DNA of 64,000 bases from Cordilura impudica (Eukaryota > Arthropoda > Insecta > Diptera > Scathophagidae): NCBI GenBank assembly GCA_963682025.1, contig OY821521.1:98261354-98325353 (forward strand), read 5' to 3'. The position numbers and the translations under genes were made by a program. This document shows positions 23,552-35,179 of this stretch, one piece after another; the first letter of the stretch is position 1, and the number at the start of each line of letters is the position of its first letter. Under the pieces are notes generated by a model. It was given only the letters and a program-made list of their open reading frames with translations, had not been told where the DNA came from and ran no database searches.

Positions 23552-23995
23552 AACGGATAATATAACAAAACAAAACAAAATGTGAATGAAATGAAAACAA
23601 GTTAAAGTCAAAGAGCGGTTCAAGAAAATATTTATTAATCAGACAGTATATTAGGTAGGTATGTGGTTATTTTTTTATGCCTATAAAGAAGTTAAAACAT
23701 TTTCATTTCATGTTTATTAATGTTGTTCTTTTTATTGGCATTACTTTTTTTATATACATAATTGTTTGCCAATAAACGCCATGATGATGTCATAATTGAT
23801 ATATTTAATTGTTATTCCTATAAATTTTTTATATCGCATGAATTTTATAAATTATATTTCATTTAAGAGAGATATGCAATTTATTTGTAGTAACGAAATC
23901 AGATAACTAAAAAGTCGATTCGAATATTATAATTAGTTTTGATTTTTATATTTCTCAGAAAATAAAAAAAATATCTGCGACTATATCACAAATAG
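23552..23995. other. AT-rich interval, nothing recognised
   Basis: No supported repeat, RNA or coding structure. Confidence 0.4.
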
Positions 23996-24050
23996 GCAGG
24001 TGGGCGAACATGGCTAGATCAATTCCTCTCTTCGAGCTGATCAATAATAT
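23996..24050 (-). mobile_element. DINE-1 (INE-1 type) fragment
   Basis: GGGCGAACATGGCTAGATCA followed by GAGCTGATCAATAATATATA closely resembles the ATGGCTAGATCGACT...TGATCAAGAATATATA block of Drosophila INE-1, a different branch from copies a-g. Confidence 0.55.
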
Positions 24051-24479
24051 ATATATATGTAGAATTTCATTAACAATAATGATAATGCCGATTATACTAT
24101 ACTATACTATTTTTTGTAATAAAAGCAATTTAACGTATTTCATATTTTTTTCAGGGCCGCTTCACTCTGATTCCATAGAATTTTAATTAGCCAAGAAGAA
24201 AAATACGACACGAATGTTTATATAGACACACACCAAACATACACAATATGCAAAAGTTAAAATAAATACAAATAAAAAAAACTCTAAAAATGTAGAAACC
24301 TACGTTTTAGAATTTAAAACACTAAGGTACTTAGGACAATTATGTTCGAGAGAAAATATAAATCAAGATAATAAACGAAATCAATTTCGAATTTCGAATC
24401 TTTTCCGCAGTTTTTTTATTTTTTATTTTTATTTTTATAATAAAAAAATTAACAAAGCAAATACATTTTAAAGCGCATG

Positions 24480-24545
24480 ACCAAAAAGTGCAAGTACGAG
24501 TGTGTGTGCGATAGATGCAGGTTCAAACCTCACAGCCGCCCTAAG
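24480..24545 (+). repeat. tRNA-derived SINE-like fragment with box B
   Basis: ACCAAAAAGTGCAAGTACGA then GTGTGTGTGCGATAGATGCA and GGTTCAAACCTCACAGCC. The GGTTCAAACC core is a perfect RNA polymerase III box B. A related sequence without the box lies at 32161-32260. No cloverleaf or box A is evident, so it is not a functional tRNA. Confidence 0.35.
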
Positions 24546-24559
24546 TAAAAAAAAATTCA

Positions 24560-25492
24560 TACAGAAAGCATTTAATCAATTATAACAAAAATCATTACAA
24601 TGTTCAATAAAATCACTCATGAAGGCTGAAATGCGAGAAACTGGTCTGATTAAAAATACAGAGTAGTTACGAATTTTAGCAATATACATATGCTTTCTTC
24701 TTCTATACCACATTTTATATTTATGGCTATTTCAATATATCTTCTCGTTGTTATGCTGGGACATTTATAATGATAAATGTTAGTTAAAATATTTTTCGTG
24801 AAATTTTGTTAAATTTATGTATTTTGTACATTACTAAACGGAACGCATTGTTAAGTCATCTTCAGCATAATTAAGTGATCACATACAAAAAAAAACTCTT
24901 CAATAAAAATAGAAAATTTTACGATAATTTAAGTGTGTCTATTGAGTTAAAAGTTACGTTGCTTTCTGGCTAAGTAGGTCGGGTGTGGGTTAAGTACTTG
25001 AGAGATACTTAATTTGTCTAATGGTATTTTTTGTTTCAATATTATTTCTTATTTTTACTTTAAGCAAAACATAGTTAAAAAATTTAGACAGGTAACTGTC
25101 ATATATGTATGCCAAAGAAGAAAATTAATATTTTTTACTTAGAGCGATTAATATTTTACAGAAAGATAACTGTTATACATATATACATAATTTTAACAAG
25201 GTCTAGCTTAAAAGTAAAAGATGTTTAACCATGTCAATTAGTTAATAATGTAGTTAGTTAACAATGTAATAAATAAATAGTCTTTTCTTTAAGAGTTCAA
25301 AGTTATTTTTGCTATAAAAATATTAACAACTTTCAATTTGCATATGCCATTTATTTGTTAATATCACAAGTGGTCTTTAACCTTCCGCCAACATTGTAAA
25401 TAATTTTGGATTGTTTACAATAATAATTTTTATATTGTATGAAAAACTTTTGATATATGTTATAAAATTTCATTTTTTTTTTAATTTATAAA
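24560..25492. other. AT-rich interval, nothing recognised
   Basis: No coding similarity or paired repeats found. Short stem-forming TA runs only. Confidence 0.4.
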
Positions 25493-25800
25493 TAACTAGC
25501 AATGCCTGTCGGCATTAATAACTAATGGAATTGCACACAGTTTCATAGTACTCCAGATGTGTGATATTTCATATCTACTTTGCACTGGTCTTATCACAGC
25601 TTATTTTATCACATCAATTAGCTTTTAAACTATTGCAGATATTTGATATTAAATTTTTGCTTTGTATTGGTGATGCCACGCCCATTTGATATATAGCCTA
25701 TTGTTTCTTCCAACTTGGTAGTTAGGCATATTAGAAATTTCAGGATAATGCGTTCACAACATAAACAGACAATCAAACACACATTTTATACATAGTATGT
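25493..25800. repeat. ACTAGC-start dispersed repeat, copy 1
   Basis: It starts TAACTAGCAATGCCTGTCGG and contains CATAGTACTCCAGATGTG, TATAGCCTATTG, AGTTAGGCATATTAGAAATT and ACAGACAATCAAACACAC. It aligns block by block with 30585-30870. It resembles the 3' regions of RTE-type LINEs or derived SINEs common in insects (inference). Confidence 0.5.
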
Positions 25801-26499
25801 ATATAAATTATTCAACATTTGAAATCTATTTTATTTTCATTGAAAATAAAAATTTTATGTTAGACATACATATGTATGTACATGGCAGATCTTATTGCAT
25901 GTCAGCCGTGTTAAAACACTGCAATAACATTGACAGACGGTGTCTTTGCTTGCAATATTAAATGCAGATAATGAGACAGTTCTTAAACAATTAAATTTAA
26001 AACGCTCATCACATATATATAATATGGGTGTCAACTAATGATTGTTTTGCTGTGAACCAGAAACAGCTATTGTCAGAAAAAGCATGGTACAAAGAAGCTC
26101 AACAGTTGGTTTTACGTTGAAACATGATTTCTAAAAAAATATGTTTTTTATTCATATTTGCATTAATAATATTTACATTTGAGCTCTTAAAATTAAATCT
26201 GTCATACTAAGAAAAAACTGAGAACAAATTAACTAAGCTGAATTATTTATTTCTAATTAATTATTAAGCTATTTATAAGTTTTTTTTAAATTTACTTAAG
26301 GTTTATTGCCTTTAACAAATTTTATCCAGGTAAAAATAGGTTTAAAAAAGAAAAAATTATAAGAAAAAGTATTCGTACATATGAGATATTTATACAAAAA
26401 AATTATATTTAATATTGCTTAAGTTAGTAACCTGTCCGTTGGCCAAAGATTTTCTTTATTTAATGCAGTTTCACTTTTTCGCAAAATTCATGTTTTTTC
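25801..26499. other. AT-rich interval, nothing recognised
   Basis: No supported structure. Scattered TATGTA runs only. Confidence 0.4.
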
Positions 26500-26790
26500 C
26501 ATTGAAATCGGAAATTAATGTCTTTCAACATATTACACGACCACGATATTCAGATGTTTTTAATATTTTGTAAACTGTGTCTTCATGGATGTCTTTGCTG
26601 AAGGATTCTTTGATTTTATATGTAATTTAGAAAAAAAAACAGTTCTAGGATTGTATTTTAGGCGACAAAAACGAGGTAGGTGGATTTGTAGTTTTGAACG
26701 ACGTACTACACTGATAATTTTTCTCTCATCAGCACCGACTTCTTTGATTTTGGGACTTATATATCTCAAAATATATTTTGCAAAAAATAT
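26500..26790 (-). pseudogene. Tc1-like transposase N-terminal remnant
   Basis: On the minus strand, SPKIKEVGADERKIISVVRR resembles the inter-helix linker of Tc1 transposases (TPREDRKIIRLVRRNP). It is followed in other frames by TSEYRGRVI-like text expected before the catalytic domain. It is short, frameshifted and low confidence. Confidence 0.35.
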
Positions 26791-27554
26791 ACATATACAT
26801 AGATATAATTAAGTGAAATCAACTTTATACAAACAAGTATATCTACTAAAATAAAACCGATGTAACAGACCTGTACGTCGTTGCATAATTCGTGGGATTT
26901 CCCCAATTATAAACTTTTTCTGGCACTTATTGTTACTATACTGCAGTTTTTGCGTTGTAAACAACGACAAAAATGGTAAAAACATCCTAATTCAAAATAT
27001 TTTATTAACATCTATAATATTAATAGGCTAGGCGATTTCTTGTGACCGATGTTTTGTTCTACCATTTTATTCCGATTTTGACCAAACATACATATATTAT
27101 TTAAAAGGTATTTCTTTTTAGCTGTTTTTGTCCATTATTTTAAGTAAATTGCAGTTGAAGTTGCTACTAACACATACATAAAATTATACATATGCTATGT
27201 GTGTGTTTATTAAATTTGTAATGTGTTTGTTAACGAGTTTGTTATCTTCATTCACAATAATAATAAAATGGTTTGTGAATTGGCTAAGTTGAAAAATAAA
27301 GTTGTCTAGAAATTGCACTCGAATTTCGCTGGAATCTGCTACTTTTTATTAATATTTAAAATTTTCATCTTCAAATAAGTGTAAATAAGTTCTAAACTGG
27401 AGTAAAAGGAATTACCTGTTCCGACAGTGATTAAATTTATTAGCTATCGTTGGAGTTTCAACAACTTATTTGTGGTTGCACCACAACTAGTTATCATATT
27501 AGTTATATTAATTCGCAGAAAGGGTTTTCATTTTAAACAAGTAAGAGTGTTGAA

Positions 27555-27770
27555 TATCTGGACTTATTGCACTATTTATAATAAATGTAAACAAAATATT
27601 ATAAAAGGTAAACAATTTCATAAACTTAATACTAATTTATTAAAACAAATTTGTAACATATTTTAGGCGTCTCCACCATATTTTAGGTCATATCTTGACA
27701 CATTGATGCCTGATTTACTCCATTTTAAATACCAACCTGTTCGAAATAATTAAAAACAATATTATCCTAA
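27555..27770 (+). repeat. Dispersed repeat copy (uninterrupted)
   Basis: ATCTGGACTTATTGCACTAT, AATGTAAACAAAATATT and AAACTTAATACTNATTTATT match 59785-59897. The continuation GGCGTCTCCACCATATT and CCAACCTGTTCGAAATAATT matches 60160-60215. This copy therefore shows the sequence without the insert present at 59898-60160. Confidence 0.7.
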
Positions 27771-27796
27771 GTTTGTTTGTTTTGCGAATGAGAATG

Positions 27797-28857
27797 TGAT
27801 GACAATACAATGGAAACTTTAAAACTTCATTATCAGAATTGATTGAAATTATGAAAAAGAGAAACTGGTATGAAAGAAAATGTATAAAATCTTAACCGTA
27901 ATTCAACTGTTTTCTTAAATACAATTGTATTTTTCAATGTTTTAATCTTATAATTAATTATTATAAAATAATGGCAAGAATCAAGTTTTGTGTAGAGTTT
28001 GAAACCAGAATACTGGTACTGTTTTTAAATACCAAAAATATTTGACCTAGACCCATCTTTTATTATACCGATCGACTCAGAATCACTTTCTGATTCGATT
28101 TAACGATGTCCGTCCGTCCGTCCGTCTGTGTGTTCATGTAAAGCTTGTAATCAAACTGCAGGTCGCAAATATGAATATATTTTGATGAAATTTGGTATAT
28201 AAGCTTTTATCGGCCATGGGATGAACGCTATTGAAATTGGTAAGAATCGGTCCATGTTCAGACCTAGCCCCCATACAAATGACCCCTATGAAATCAGCAT
28301 AAATTGCCATAAGATCCAAATTATCATATAAATCTTAGTCAAATTGGGTTTGTTTGCGTTTATTACATCCATTAATCAGATGTCCAAAAATGATCCCTAT
28401 GGGACAACTCTTAGTCATAGGCCCCATATAGAGCTGCTTCCCGATCTTAAATCTATCAAAAAACAAAAATATTGCACGGTTTCTTTTCAAATTTTGTTTG
28501 TATATATTTTTGCAAAATACAAGAGACTTTACCAAACATGGTCAGGATCGGTCCATTTTTGGCCCTAGTCCCCATATAGATATAACATCCGATATGAACT
28601 TTTTCATATCTGCAGCAAAAAAATTAATAAAAATCCCACTCAAATTTGGTTTATGCTTATTTTCTATGTCCAGTTAGTTGGGCCTATGAGATAGGGTCTC
28701 TAAACGCATGGTATAGGGTATCGTATAGTCGGTCTAGACCGACTATAATTTTCTTACTTGTTATTTTTAATTTCATGAACCATTTTTTTGGTATTGGGCG
28801 TTCAAATTGCCAAAAATATATTTTGTTAAAAGTTTCCATTGTATTGTCACTCAGTGT
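27797..28857. mobile_element. Non-autonomous Tc1-like element split by a DINE-like insertion
   Basis: Left end GACAATACAATGGAAACTTT and right end AAAGTTTCCATTGTATTGTC are inverted repeats; the right is followed by TA. Without the 734-bp DINE-like copy e at 28029-28762 the element would be only about 330 bp with no transposase. Confidence 0.65.
28029..28762 (+). mobile_element. DINE-1/Helentron-like repeat, copy e
   Basis: Same orientation as copy a. It starts inside the element (ACCAAAAATATTTGACCTAG), so the ATACCC end is missing. It has four GTCC units, CAAACTGCAGGTCGCAAATA, TATCGGCCATGGGATGAACG, and the full 3' end with palindrome TAGTCGGTCTAGACCGACTA and TTTTCTTACTTGTT. It is very similar to copy d. 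Confidence 0.8.
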
Positions 28858-28962
28858 ATGTACCTTATGGGGTCGCGAATTCATTATCCGAAGCGTTACA
28901 AACGGAATGACAAACTGATATGTACCCTCTGGACAATAGTGTGGAGGATATACAAATTATGT
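28858..28962 (+). mobile_element. DINE-1-like fragment (second type)
   Basis: CCTTATGGGGTCGCGAATTC and GCGTTACAAACGGAATGACA, then TGGACAATAGTGTGGAGGAT. The same block occurs at 60340-60420, and the layout matches INE-1 (ATGGGGTCGGAAACG...GGGTAT). Confidence 0.55.
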
Positions 28963-29127
28963 ATGAAAAAATAAAATATGTATCGAAAAAATTTTATTCA
29001 TATCAGCATAAATAAATAAGTATCGAAAAAATTATAATTAAAGCACTTTACATTATTGCAAATTTAATTGATAACACATACATATAAAGTATAATTACTC
29101 GTATATGAAAAAATTTTTATATTTCAC

Positions 29128-29447
29128 TAGCTGGGCCCAGTCCGCGTAGCTGCACCTAAGAAAATATATGGTTTTTATATTGCATCTAAATTTTAATGCA
29201 CAGTGTTGGACAAAAGTCGAGCACGAACTCCTGAAGATTCCCTGAAAATTTCATTAACATCGGTCCATCCGTTTATATATATATATAGATTTTTCCACGC
29301 CCCTCCGCCCACAGTCCAAATATCAGATTTCACCGATTTAACCAATCAGGCTATTCTAAACATTTCCTGAAAATTTCATCAAGATCGGTCCAGCCATTTT
29401 GGAGTCCATACGTAACTTACATACATCCACTTTTATATATAAGATTT
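29128..29447. repeat. ACTAGC-start dispersed repeat, copy 2
   Basis: CACTAGCTGGGCCCAGTCCG opens it. It contains AAATTTCATTAACATCGGTC and later AAATTTCATCAAGATCGGTC then CAGCCATTTTGGAGTCCATA, and ends CTTTTATATATAAGATTT. The two similar halves (TTCCTGAAAATTTCAT...ATCGGTCCA) form an internal duplication. Insect RTE/SINE-like 3' ends look like this (inference). Confidence 0.5.
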
Positions 29448-29449
29448 AC

Positions 29450-30485
29450 AAATTTCGCAAGATGTTATACAAAATGTTTTTGTTTTTTTATATATACAAC
29501 TGATTTAGGATGGAATTCTTGTGTATGCCAAAACGATTGTTTTCTTCTTTCTTATTTAAAGGTTCACTGACTTTAGTGGTTTTCAATTACTGCCACTGTT
29601 GTAGTTGTCTTGAAGTTCTGGTTTTATACACGACGAGTAAAGTTCTCATAGTCATGTGATGAATACTTTGTTGTAGGTGGTTTAGCTTCAGATAACGTTT
29701 ACTTTATAACGAATTATTTAAATATTTAAATAAAAAGAACAAGATTGTAAAAAGAATCAAACTAATTTGGAAGGAAAATATAATCACTTTCTAGGTTAAT
29801 GTGTGGGTTTCATTATTATATTTGGGCTGTTGCAGTCAAGAGTAATATATGAAACGTAAGAGTATCCCGTATTTTTTTAAATTTCCAGTTGTAACTAACT
29901 ATATCACAGCAATTAATTTCTCAATATAATTTATTCATAACAGAAAATTGTATTTGCATTAAATTGAATTTCCTACATAAAATTTTTAATATACACAGAT
30001 GGCTCATCGTTTAAAATTACATAAGAAAAGATTTTTTTTTTCTTAAAACCTGATCATATTTTATAAAGTACAATCTCTACCATTAATGCGTATATATCTG
30101 TTGAATGTATACTTTTCTTAGTAATTCATTCACGAACTATTGCTCTGAAGTTGTAATTTAGCTCTTTAATTATTGTTCAACCGTTAGTGTAGACATTATC
30201 CTGTAGGTAACTCTAAAGAAATATGTCTAACGTACTTGAATCGTAAGATTTTGGAGACTCACTGAAATCTCCGAGAAATCACAATAATGTTACAACTTAT
30301 GTGGTATGTAGAGCCGTTCTCTTAAAAATAAAGGTCTTCCATGTACATACCATCAAGTAAGGTCGATCAGCATCATTCAATTATCAATTATACGATCGCT
30401 CAGAGCTATTTTCAAAAAAAAACCATCACTCGTTTTGAAAAGTTTGTTATTCTGAATTGTCACTATTTACATATTTTCATTAACT
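29450..30485. other. AT-rich interval, nothing recognised
   Basis: No coding or repeat structure supported. Confidence 0.4.
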
Positions 30486-30575
30486 GTGCAGTTTTTGAAA
30501 AATTGGCCAGATTTGAAAAGTTAGTTATGTGTGCAGTTTTTGAAAAATTGGCCAGATTTAAAAAGTTAGTTATGT
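30486..30575. repeat. Tandem duplication, two 45-bp units
   Basis: Units begin GTGCAGTTTTTGAAAAATTG at 30486 and 30531 and differ at about one position. Confidence 0.9.
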
Positions 30576-30584
30576 ATATATTTT

Positions 30585-30870
30585 ACTAGTAATCCCCGTC
30601 GTACGTTGCTACGACACTAATACAAACTTATGTGATTATAAAAACTTTCCAGAATTTTTCTTTCATAGTACTCCACATGTAAGATTTTTAATATTTACTT
30701 TGCATGATCCTATCCCGGCCTCTTTCGAATACTCACATTAATTGATATTAAAATTTGACAAATTATAGCCTATAGTACCTTCCAGTTAGGCAGTTAGTCC
30801 TAGTAAAAATTTCAGGGACAAACAGACAGACAATAAGACAAACACACACATCTGAATATATATATATATA
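30585..30870. repeat. ACTAGT-start dispersed repeat, copy 3
   Basis: ACTAGTAATCCCCGTCGTAC opens it. CATAGTACTCCACATGTAAG, TATAGCCTATAGTACCTTCC and ACAGACAGACAATAAGACAA parallel 25493-25800. It ends in a (TA)n run next to the inverted-repeat element at 30887. Confidence 0.5.
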
Positions 30871-30886
30871 TATTATTTTTACTCCA

Positions 30887-31343
30887 TGGGTTCATCGAGA
30901 TTTTGGTGTTATGGGAGATAATAAGTATATTTGCCCATTCATTCAAAGAGTAAATAAAAAAAAACGAATTTGTTTACTTAAATTTTCCGCGCTGAATATT
31001 TTAGGCTGTTTGAAATATGAGAAAGTCAAGGATTCGTCGATTTGTGCAACAATTTCGTCAATTTTCCCCCAAAAGGTGAAAAAATTCCACAAAAATGCAC
31101 GAAAACGCCCCCTGGCGGCTGGTAAAAATAAAAATAAATGTGAAAAATGGATTTCCCGACCCAAAAAACGCCCGGTATACACATTTTCAATAATTTGTTT
31201 ACATTTGAATGAGTATTATGGAAAATATCATAAAAATGTCTTCATCGAAATTTTGGCAGGCTCGAAAATGACTTTAAAGGTATGGTTCCTTGGGCATATA
31301 TACTTGTTATGGCCCATACTACCAGAATCGCGATGAACCCGAG
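30887..31343. mobile_element. MITE with about 53-bp inverted ends spanning a 141-codon open frame
   Basis: Left ATGGGTTCATCGAGATTTTG through ATAATAAGTATATTTGCCCA pairs with right TGGGCATATATACTTGTTAT through CAGAATCGCGATGAACCC. A plus-strand frame 30911-31336 (MGDNKYICPFIQRVNKKKRI..., 141 residues, very Lys-rich) runs almost end to end. A 79-codon frame is open on the opposite strand, suggesting low-complexity chance rather than a gene. No family recognised. Confidence 0.75.
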
Positions 31344-31984
31344 AAGATTTTTTCGGCCCCTACAATTTGACCCCCTCCCCCACCCCCTTTATACATATAT
31401 ATGTATATAAAAAACAACGATAAACATAAAAGGAAGTTTTTATAGACGACTAGAATATTTGAATTTAATATTTGCAACGATGTTATTATTAAATCACTAC
31501 GAATGATAGGCCCAGGATATAAAGATATTAAATTAAATCAAAGAAAAGAGAATTAAGAAATAAAAATTATATTCTCAAATTGAATAAAATGAGTTAAGTA
31601 GGAAACAAAGAACATTTTTCGACAAAACTGTGATTACCCTAAATATCATTATGCATAAATAATAAAACGAAAAAGCAAAAGAGAACATACAAACATGTTT
31701 TAAAAAAATGCCGGTAGTATGCATACAAAGGAATTGAGTGAGTTGAATAGTGTTAGTAGTAAAAAGAAAACCTGGTAAGAAAAAAAGATGAGCTAATCGG
31801 CTTTCGTTATTTATTTTCTTGATATATCGCCGCTAATGTGGGCAAAACAATATAAAACTATGTACAAATTTCCAAGCACATACTTACATAAATGTATAAA
31901 ACAAACCAAAACACATGCTGAACACAAATAAGACAGTAAGACAGAGGTATTTACTGAACATTTTAAAAACTAAACAAGTGAGAG
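31344..31984. other. AT-rich interval, nothing recognised
   Basis: It starts with a C-rich patch (CCCCTCCCCCACCCCC, 31370-31387). Otherwise no structure was supported. Confidence 0.4.
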
Positions 31985-32040
31985 TGTTATTTCACGAATT
32001 TACTAATACCCTCTGCAAGTTTATTGTGATGGTTTTTTTA
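31985..32040. mobile_element. DINE-1 terminal fragment
   Basis: AATACCCTCTGCAAG is the characteristic INE-1 terminus; the rest is decayed. Confidence 0.35.
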
Positions 32041-32160
32041 TTAGAAAATATTATTATTCATTTTTTTAAGACTTAAATATTATTTTTTTAAGAAATATAA
32101 AATTAAAATTATTATCTTAACCTAACTTTCATGGGTCTGACTTTAGGGAAATATATTGAA

Positions 32161-32260
32161 GTATATGACCAAAAAACTTAGGTACGAGTGAGTGTACATA
32201 TGTGGGATAGGCACTGAATAAAATCTCACTGCACACAGTGTCACATTTAACGAGAAGGCG
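32161..32260 (+). repeat. SINE-like fragment related to 24480
   Basis: GACCAAAAAACTTAGGTACG, AGTGTACATATG and AATCTCACTGCACACAG parallel the first half and tail of 24480-24545, but the box B is lost. Confidence 0.3.
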
Positions 32261-33720
32261 GTCAAAAATCTGTAACTTTTGAAGAAGGTAACATATTTAA
32301 GTACTTTTTTTTGTAGAAAAAACTGAATCGTGGGTGGGCTGCAAAAAATATTAATAATTAAACTAGTTAGCTTTTGTTGAATTTTAATACAAAAATTAAA
32401 TTTTCTAACAAGAGTGAAGATTTACAATATCCACCACAATGTACTTCTTGTTATTTTTTGTTAAAGTAAAAATTTTGTTTTTTTAATATGTGTAGTTTTC
32501 TTAAGAAACCAAACGAAATATCCAAGCAACTCTCACAATTATCGTTCCAATTTCCAGACTTTAATTGCATAGATGGAAGGTGCCAGATATTTAATAGGAT
32601 TTTAGAGAAAATTCCAACCTCAGTAAAAATAAATTTTTTGCTGTCTTTTGACACTAAGAAGTTATACTACTATAAATGGAATTTTAGGTAATTTATAAAA
32701 CAAAAAATTTTAACATGTACTAGTCATTCCAGAAACAAATGTAAATGTGTAATTATCGACTATTACATAACATTTACGCAAATTCAAATATTAAGAATGT
32801 TTAATATAATTAAGACAAATGAAGTTTACAAAACGTCGTTTATACAAATCCAAAAAGATAAATTTCATCATTTACATATGTATGTTACATACTAAAAATT
32901 GAAGGAATCTTTAATATTATGAAATTTTCACTAACAGTACACTTAAACGATTAAATCGAATTTGTCCATTATTGATGCAAAATTGCCCATAATAAAAATT
33001 CATCTTAAAATGGAACAGCGCAATGAATTCGAATTCTTCATTCTTTCTTAGAATTGTACAAGAATCAATAATAATTATCAATTATATCAATATGTAACAA
33101 ACGTTTCGAAAAACTTATATGTACTCTCATCACATGGTGAAGAAAATGAAAAGTAAATGAAACAAACACATATCAGTATTTCTCTCGATATGTCTATAAA
33201 TGTTCAATAGAAAACAATAATGCGTAATTACACTTGAATGACACACATTTACAGCTGTAGCAACAGAAGATGTTTCCAGAAATTCCTCTTTTCTGACGAG
33301 TTTCATTTTATTTATTTTTTTAATTACGGACTAAATAATGTTATATTTCATTATGCCACTTTGAAAACAATGCAACCTACCTTAAACCTAAATCCTTCAA
33401 AATTTATATTCAATTGAATATATATATTCATATATTCATATATATATATATATTCATATAATAATATCAATTGAATATATATATTCAATTTGAATATAGT
33501 TTTGAAACTAATAAAAATTTAATAACACACTAACTAAGTTGCATGCATATGAAATGCATCACAATTCACGATCGGGTTAATAAATTTTTATTTAAAACAA
33601 AGTTATATTACAAATTCTTAAATTCTCTGTAATTCTTACTTGTTCCCATATATTTTCCTTTCTATTCAATAAACGAATAAAACATCTTTTATGTAGACTG
33701 ACATGAAAACATGTCGAATT
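32261..33720. other. AT-rich interval, nothing recognised
   Basis: It includes TATATTCA runs at 33410-33500 with strong self-complementarity (GAATATATATATTC). Open frames at 32451-32691 overlap on opposite strands and are unrecognised. Confidence 0.4.
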
Positions 33721-33724
33721 TTGT

Positions 33725-34168
33725 TGAGCACGGGACAGTGGAAAAGATCGTCCGCATACCGTTCATCAACGCCCAAAACGTTCCAATAAACTGGTTGTAG
33801 CGGTATGAGAGAGTATTGTTAAAAATCCAAATAAGACGTATCGTAGCCGCGCTCAGTATTGTGGCGTCAGTGAAACCACTTTACGGCGCATTTTTAAGGA
33901 TGTTTTGCATTTGTTTCCGTAGACCAGCCACGTCTCTTGAAATACAACCAAACAGTCGCTCGAATGGTTGACACTGAACCTGATTTTTGGAAGTATATTT
34001 TACTGACCGACGTGGCGGACAACAAGCCTCAGACCATTGACATGCTCAAGGCAAACATTCGATATACACCCCGAGCTCCTCGAAAAAGATATGGAGAATG
34101 CAGTAACTAGAGCACATTTTGCCATGGCCAATAGAGGCCGCCATTTTGATGTTGTATTCAAAAAGTAG
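33725..34168 (+). pseudogene. IS630/Tc1/mariner (maT-like) transposase, internally deleted
   Basis: N-terminal helix-turn-helix part SIVKNPNKTYRSRAQYCGVS then ETTLRRIFKDVLHLFP is followed, after loss of the catalytic core, by NKPQTIDMLKANIR, TPELLEKDMENAV-like text and TRAHFAMANRGRHFDVVF. The last block (RAHFCRASRGGHLNDVIF type) is typical of the C-terminus of this group. Several frameshifts. Confidence 0.65.
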
Positions 34169-34259
34169 TCCAAATGAATTGAAAACGACCAAGATAAATA
34201 AAAATATCAAACACATTGAAATCGGTTCTTTTTTCTAAGATATTCAATATTTATTTATT

Positions 34260-35175
34260 TTGAAATATGAATTTAAGACCCACAATTCTTAATCCAGTGG
34301 CCATGCACGATCTTTCAAGATAGTTTTATCGAGTATTCCTTCGATTCTGCATAACTCGCCAAAAATTTCATCAACAAAGTAACCCAAACCATTGTGGAAG
34401 CTCCCCCACGATTGTTGTTGGCACTAGGCATGCATCTGACGCACGTTCTCCAGCTGAGCACCTCATAACAACTCGCCTCTTGAGCCGATCACTTCAAATA
34501 TCGATTCATCGCACCAAAGGATCTTGCAACAATCGTACAAAGCCTAGTTTTCATATTTTTTACACCGCTCTAATTTTTTTCTTTTATTTTATGGGCGAAG
34601 ATGAGGTTTTTCACGGCAATTCTGCCGTTTAAGGCGTCGTTTTACTGTACTCACACTGCTGCATTCGTTCGGCTGCTATTTATTTGGGAAGCTTTTCTGA
34701 TGCTGTTAGGTGACGATTTAATTTGCCTGTTGTTATTATTACATAATTCTCACGTTTTGATGTTACTCTGGGCCGACCGCTTCGATTTTTATTCGCAATT
34801 GTACCATCCTCTTTGAATTTTTTCACAATATAGTCCACAGTTCGAAGCGATACTTTGACGAGTTGCAATTGAAATATCCGCAGATTTTGCCATACTCTAT
34901 ATTTTAAATTTTCCCTTTCACGTGTTAGCTCTTAGTTACGACGTAATAGCTCGGTGGTTTTTTGTGTATCGTGTTTCAATTTGAATTGTTTTCAATTATT
35001 TATACTTTACCCAAGAAGTAAATTAAAAAAGTCTTCACCAAAAAACAATGTTTTTATTGCATATTTACTCAATAATGAATGAAAAATTCCAGCTGTAAAA
35101 CATTTGACTTTTAAACGGAAACTAATAATGAAAAACCACATATCTTAGGGATGTCAAATACTTTTGGACCGTAGA
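34260..35175 (-). pseudogene. Decayed Tc1-like transposase
   Basis: On the minus strand SLRTVDYIVKKFKEDGTIAN then KNRSGRPRVTSKRE is the Tc1 second helix-turn-helix and GRPR AT-hook. About 400 bp on, GLGYFVDEIFGELCRIEGIL is post-catalytic-like. GATGTCAAATACTTTTGGAC at 35152 resembles a terminal repeat followed by TA. The catalytic region is not intact. Confidence 0.6.
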
Positions 35176-35179
35176 GTAG

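Noticed and set aside
24519..24545. tRNA gene suggested by GGTTCAAACC
   Set aside because: Only a T-arm-like box B is present; no acceptor stem, anticodon arm or box A.
30943..31182. Hydrophobic 79-codon frame on the opposite strand
   Set aside because: Shadow of the same low-complexity A-rich segment.
30911..31336. 141-codon open frame as a host gene
   Set aside because: It lies within and partly inside the arms of an inverted-repeat element, is Lys-rich because of A-rich DNA, and matches no family. Reported only as part of the element.
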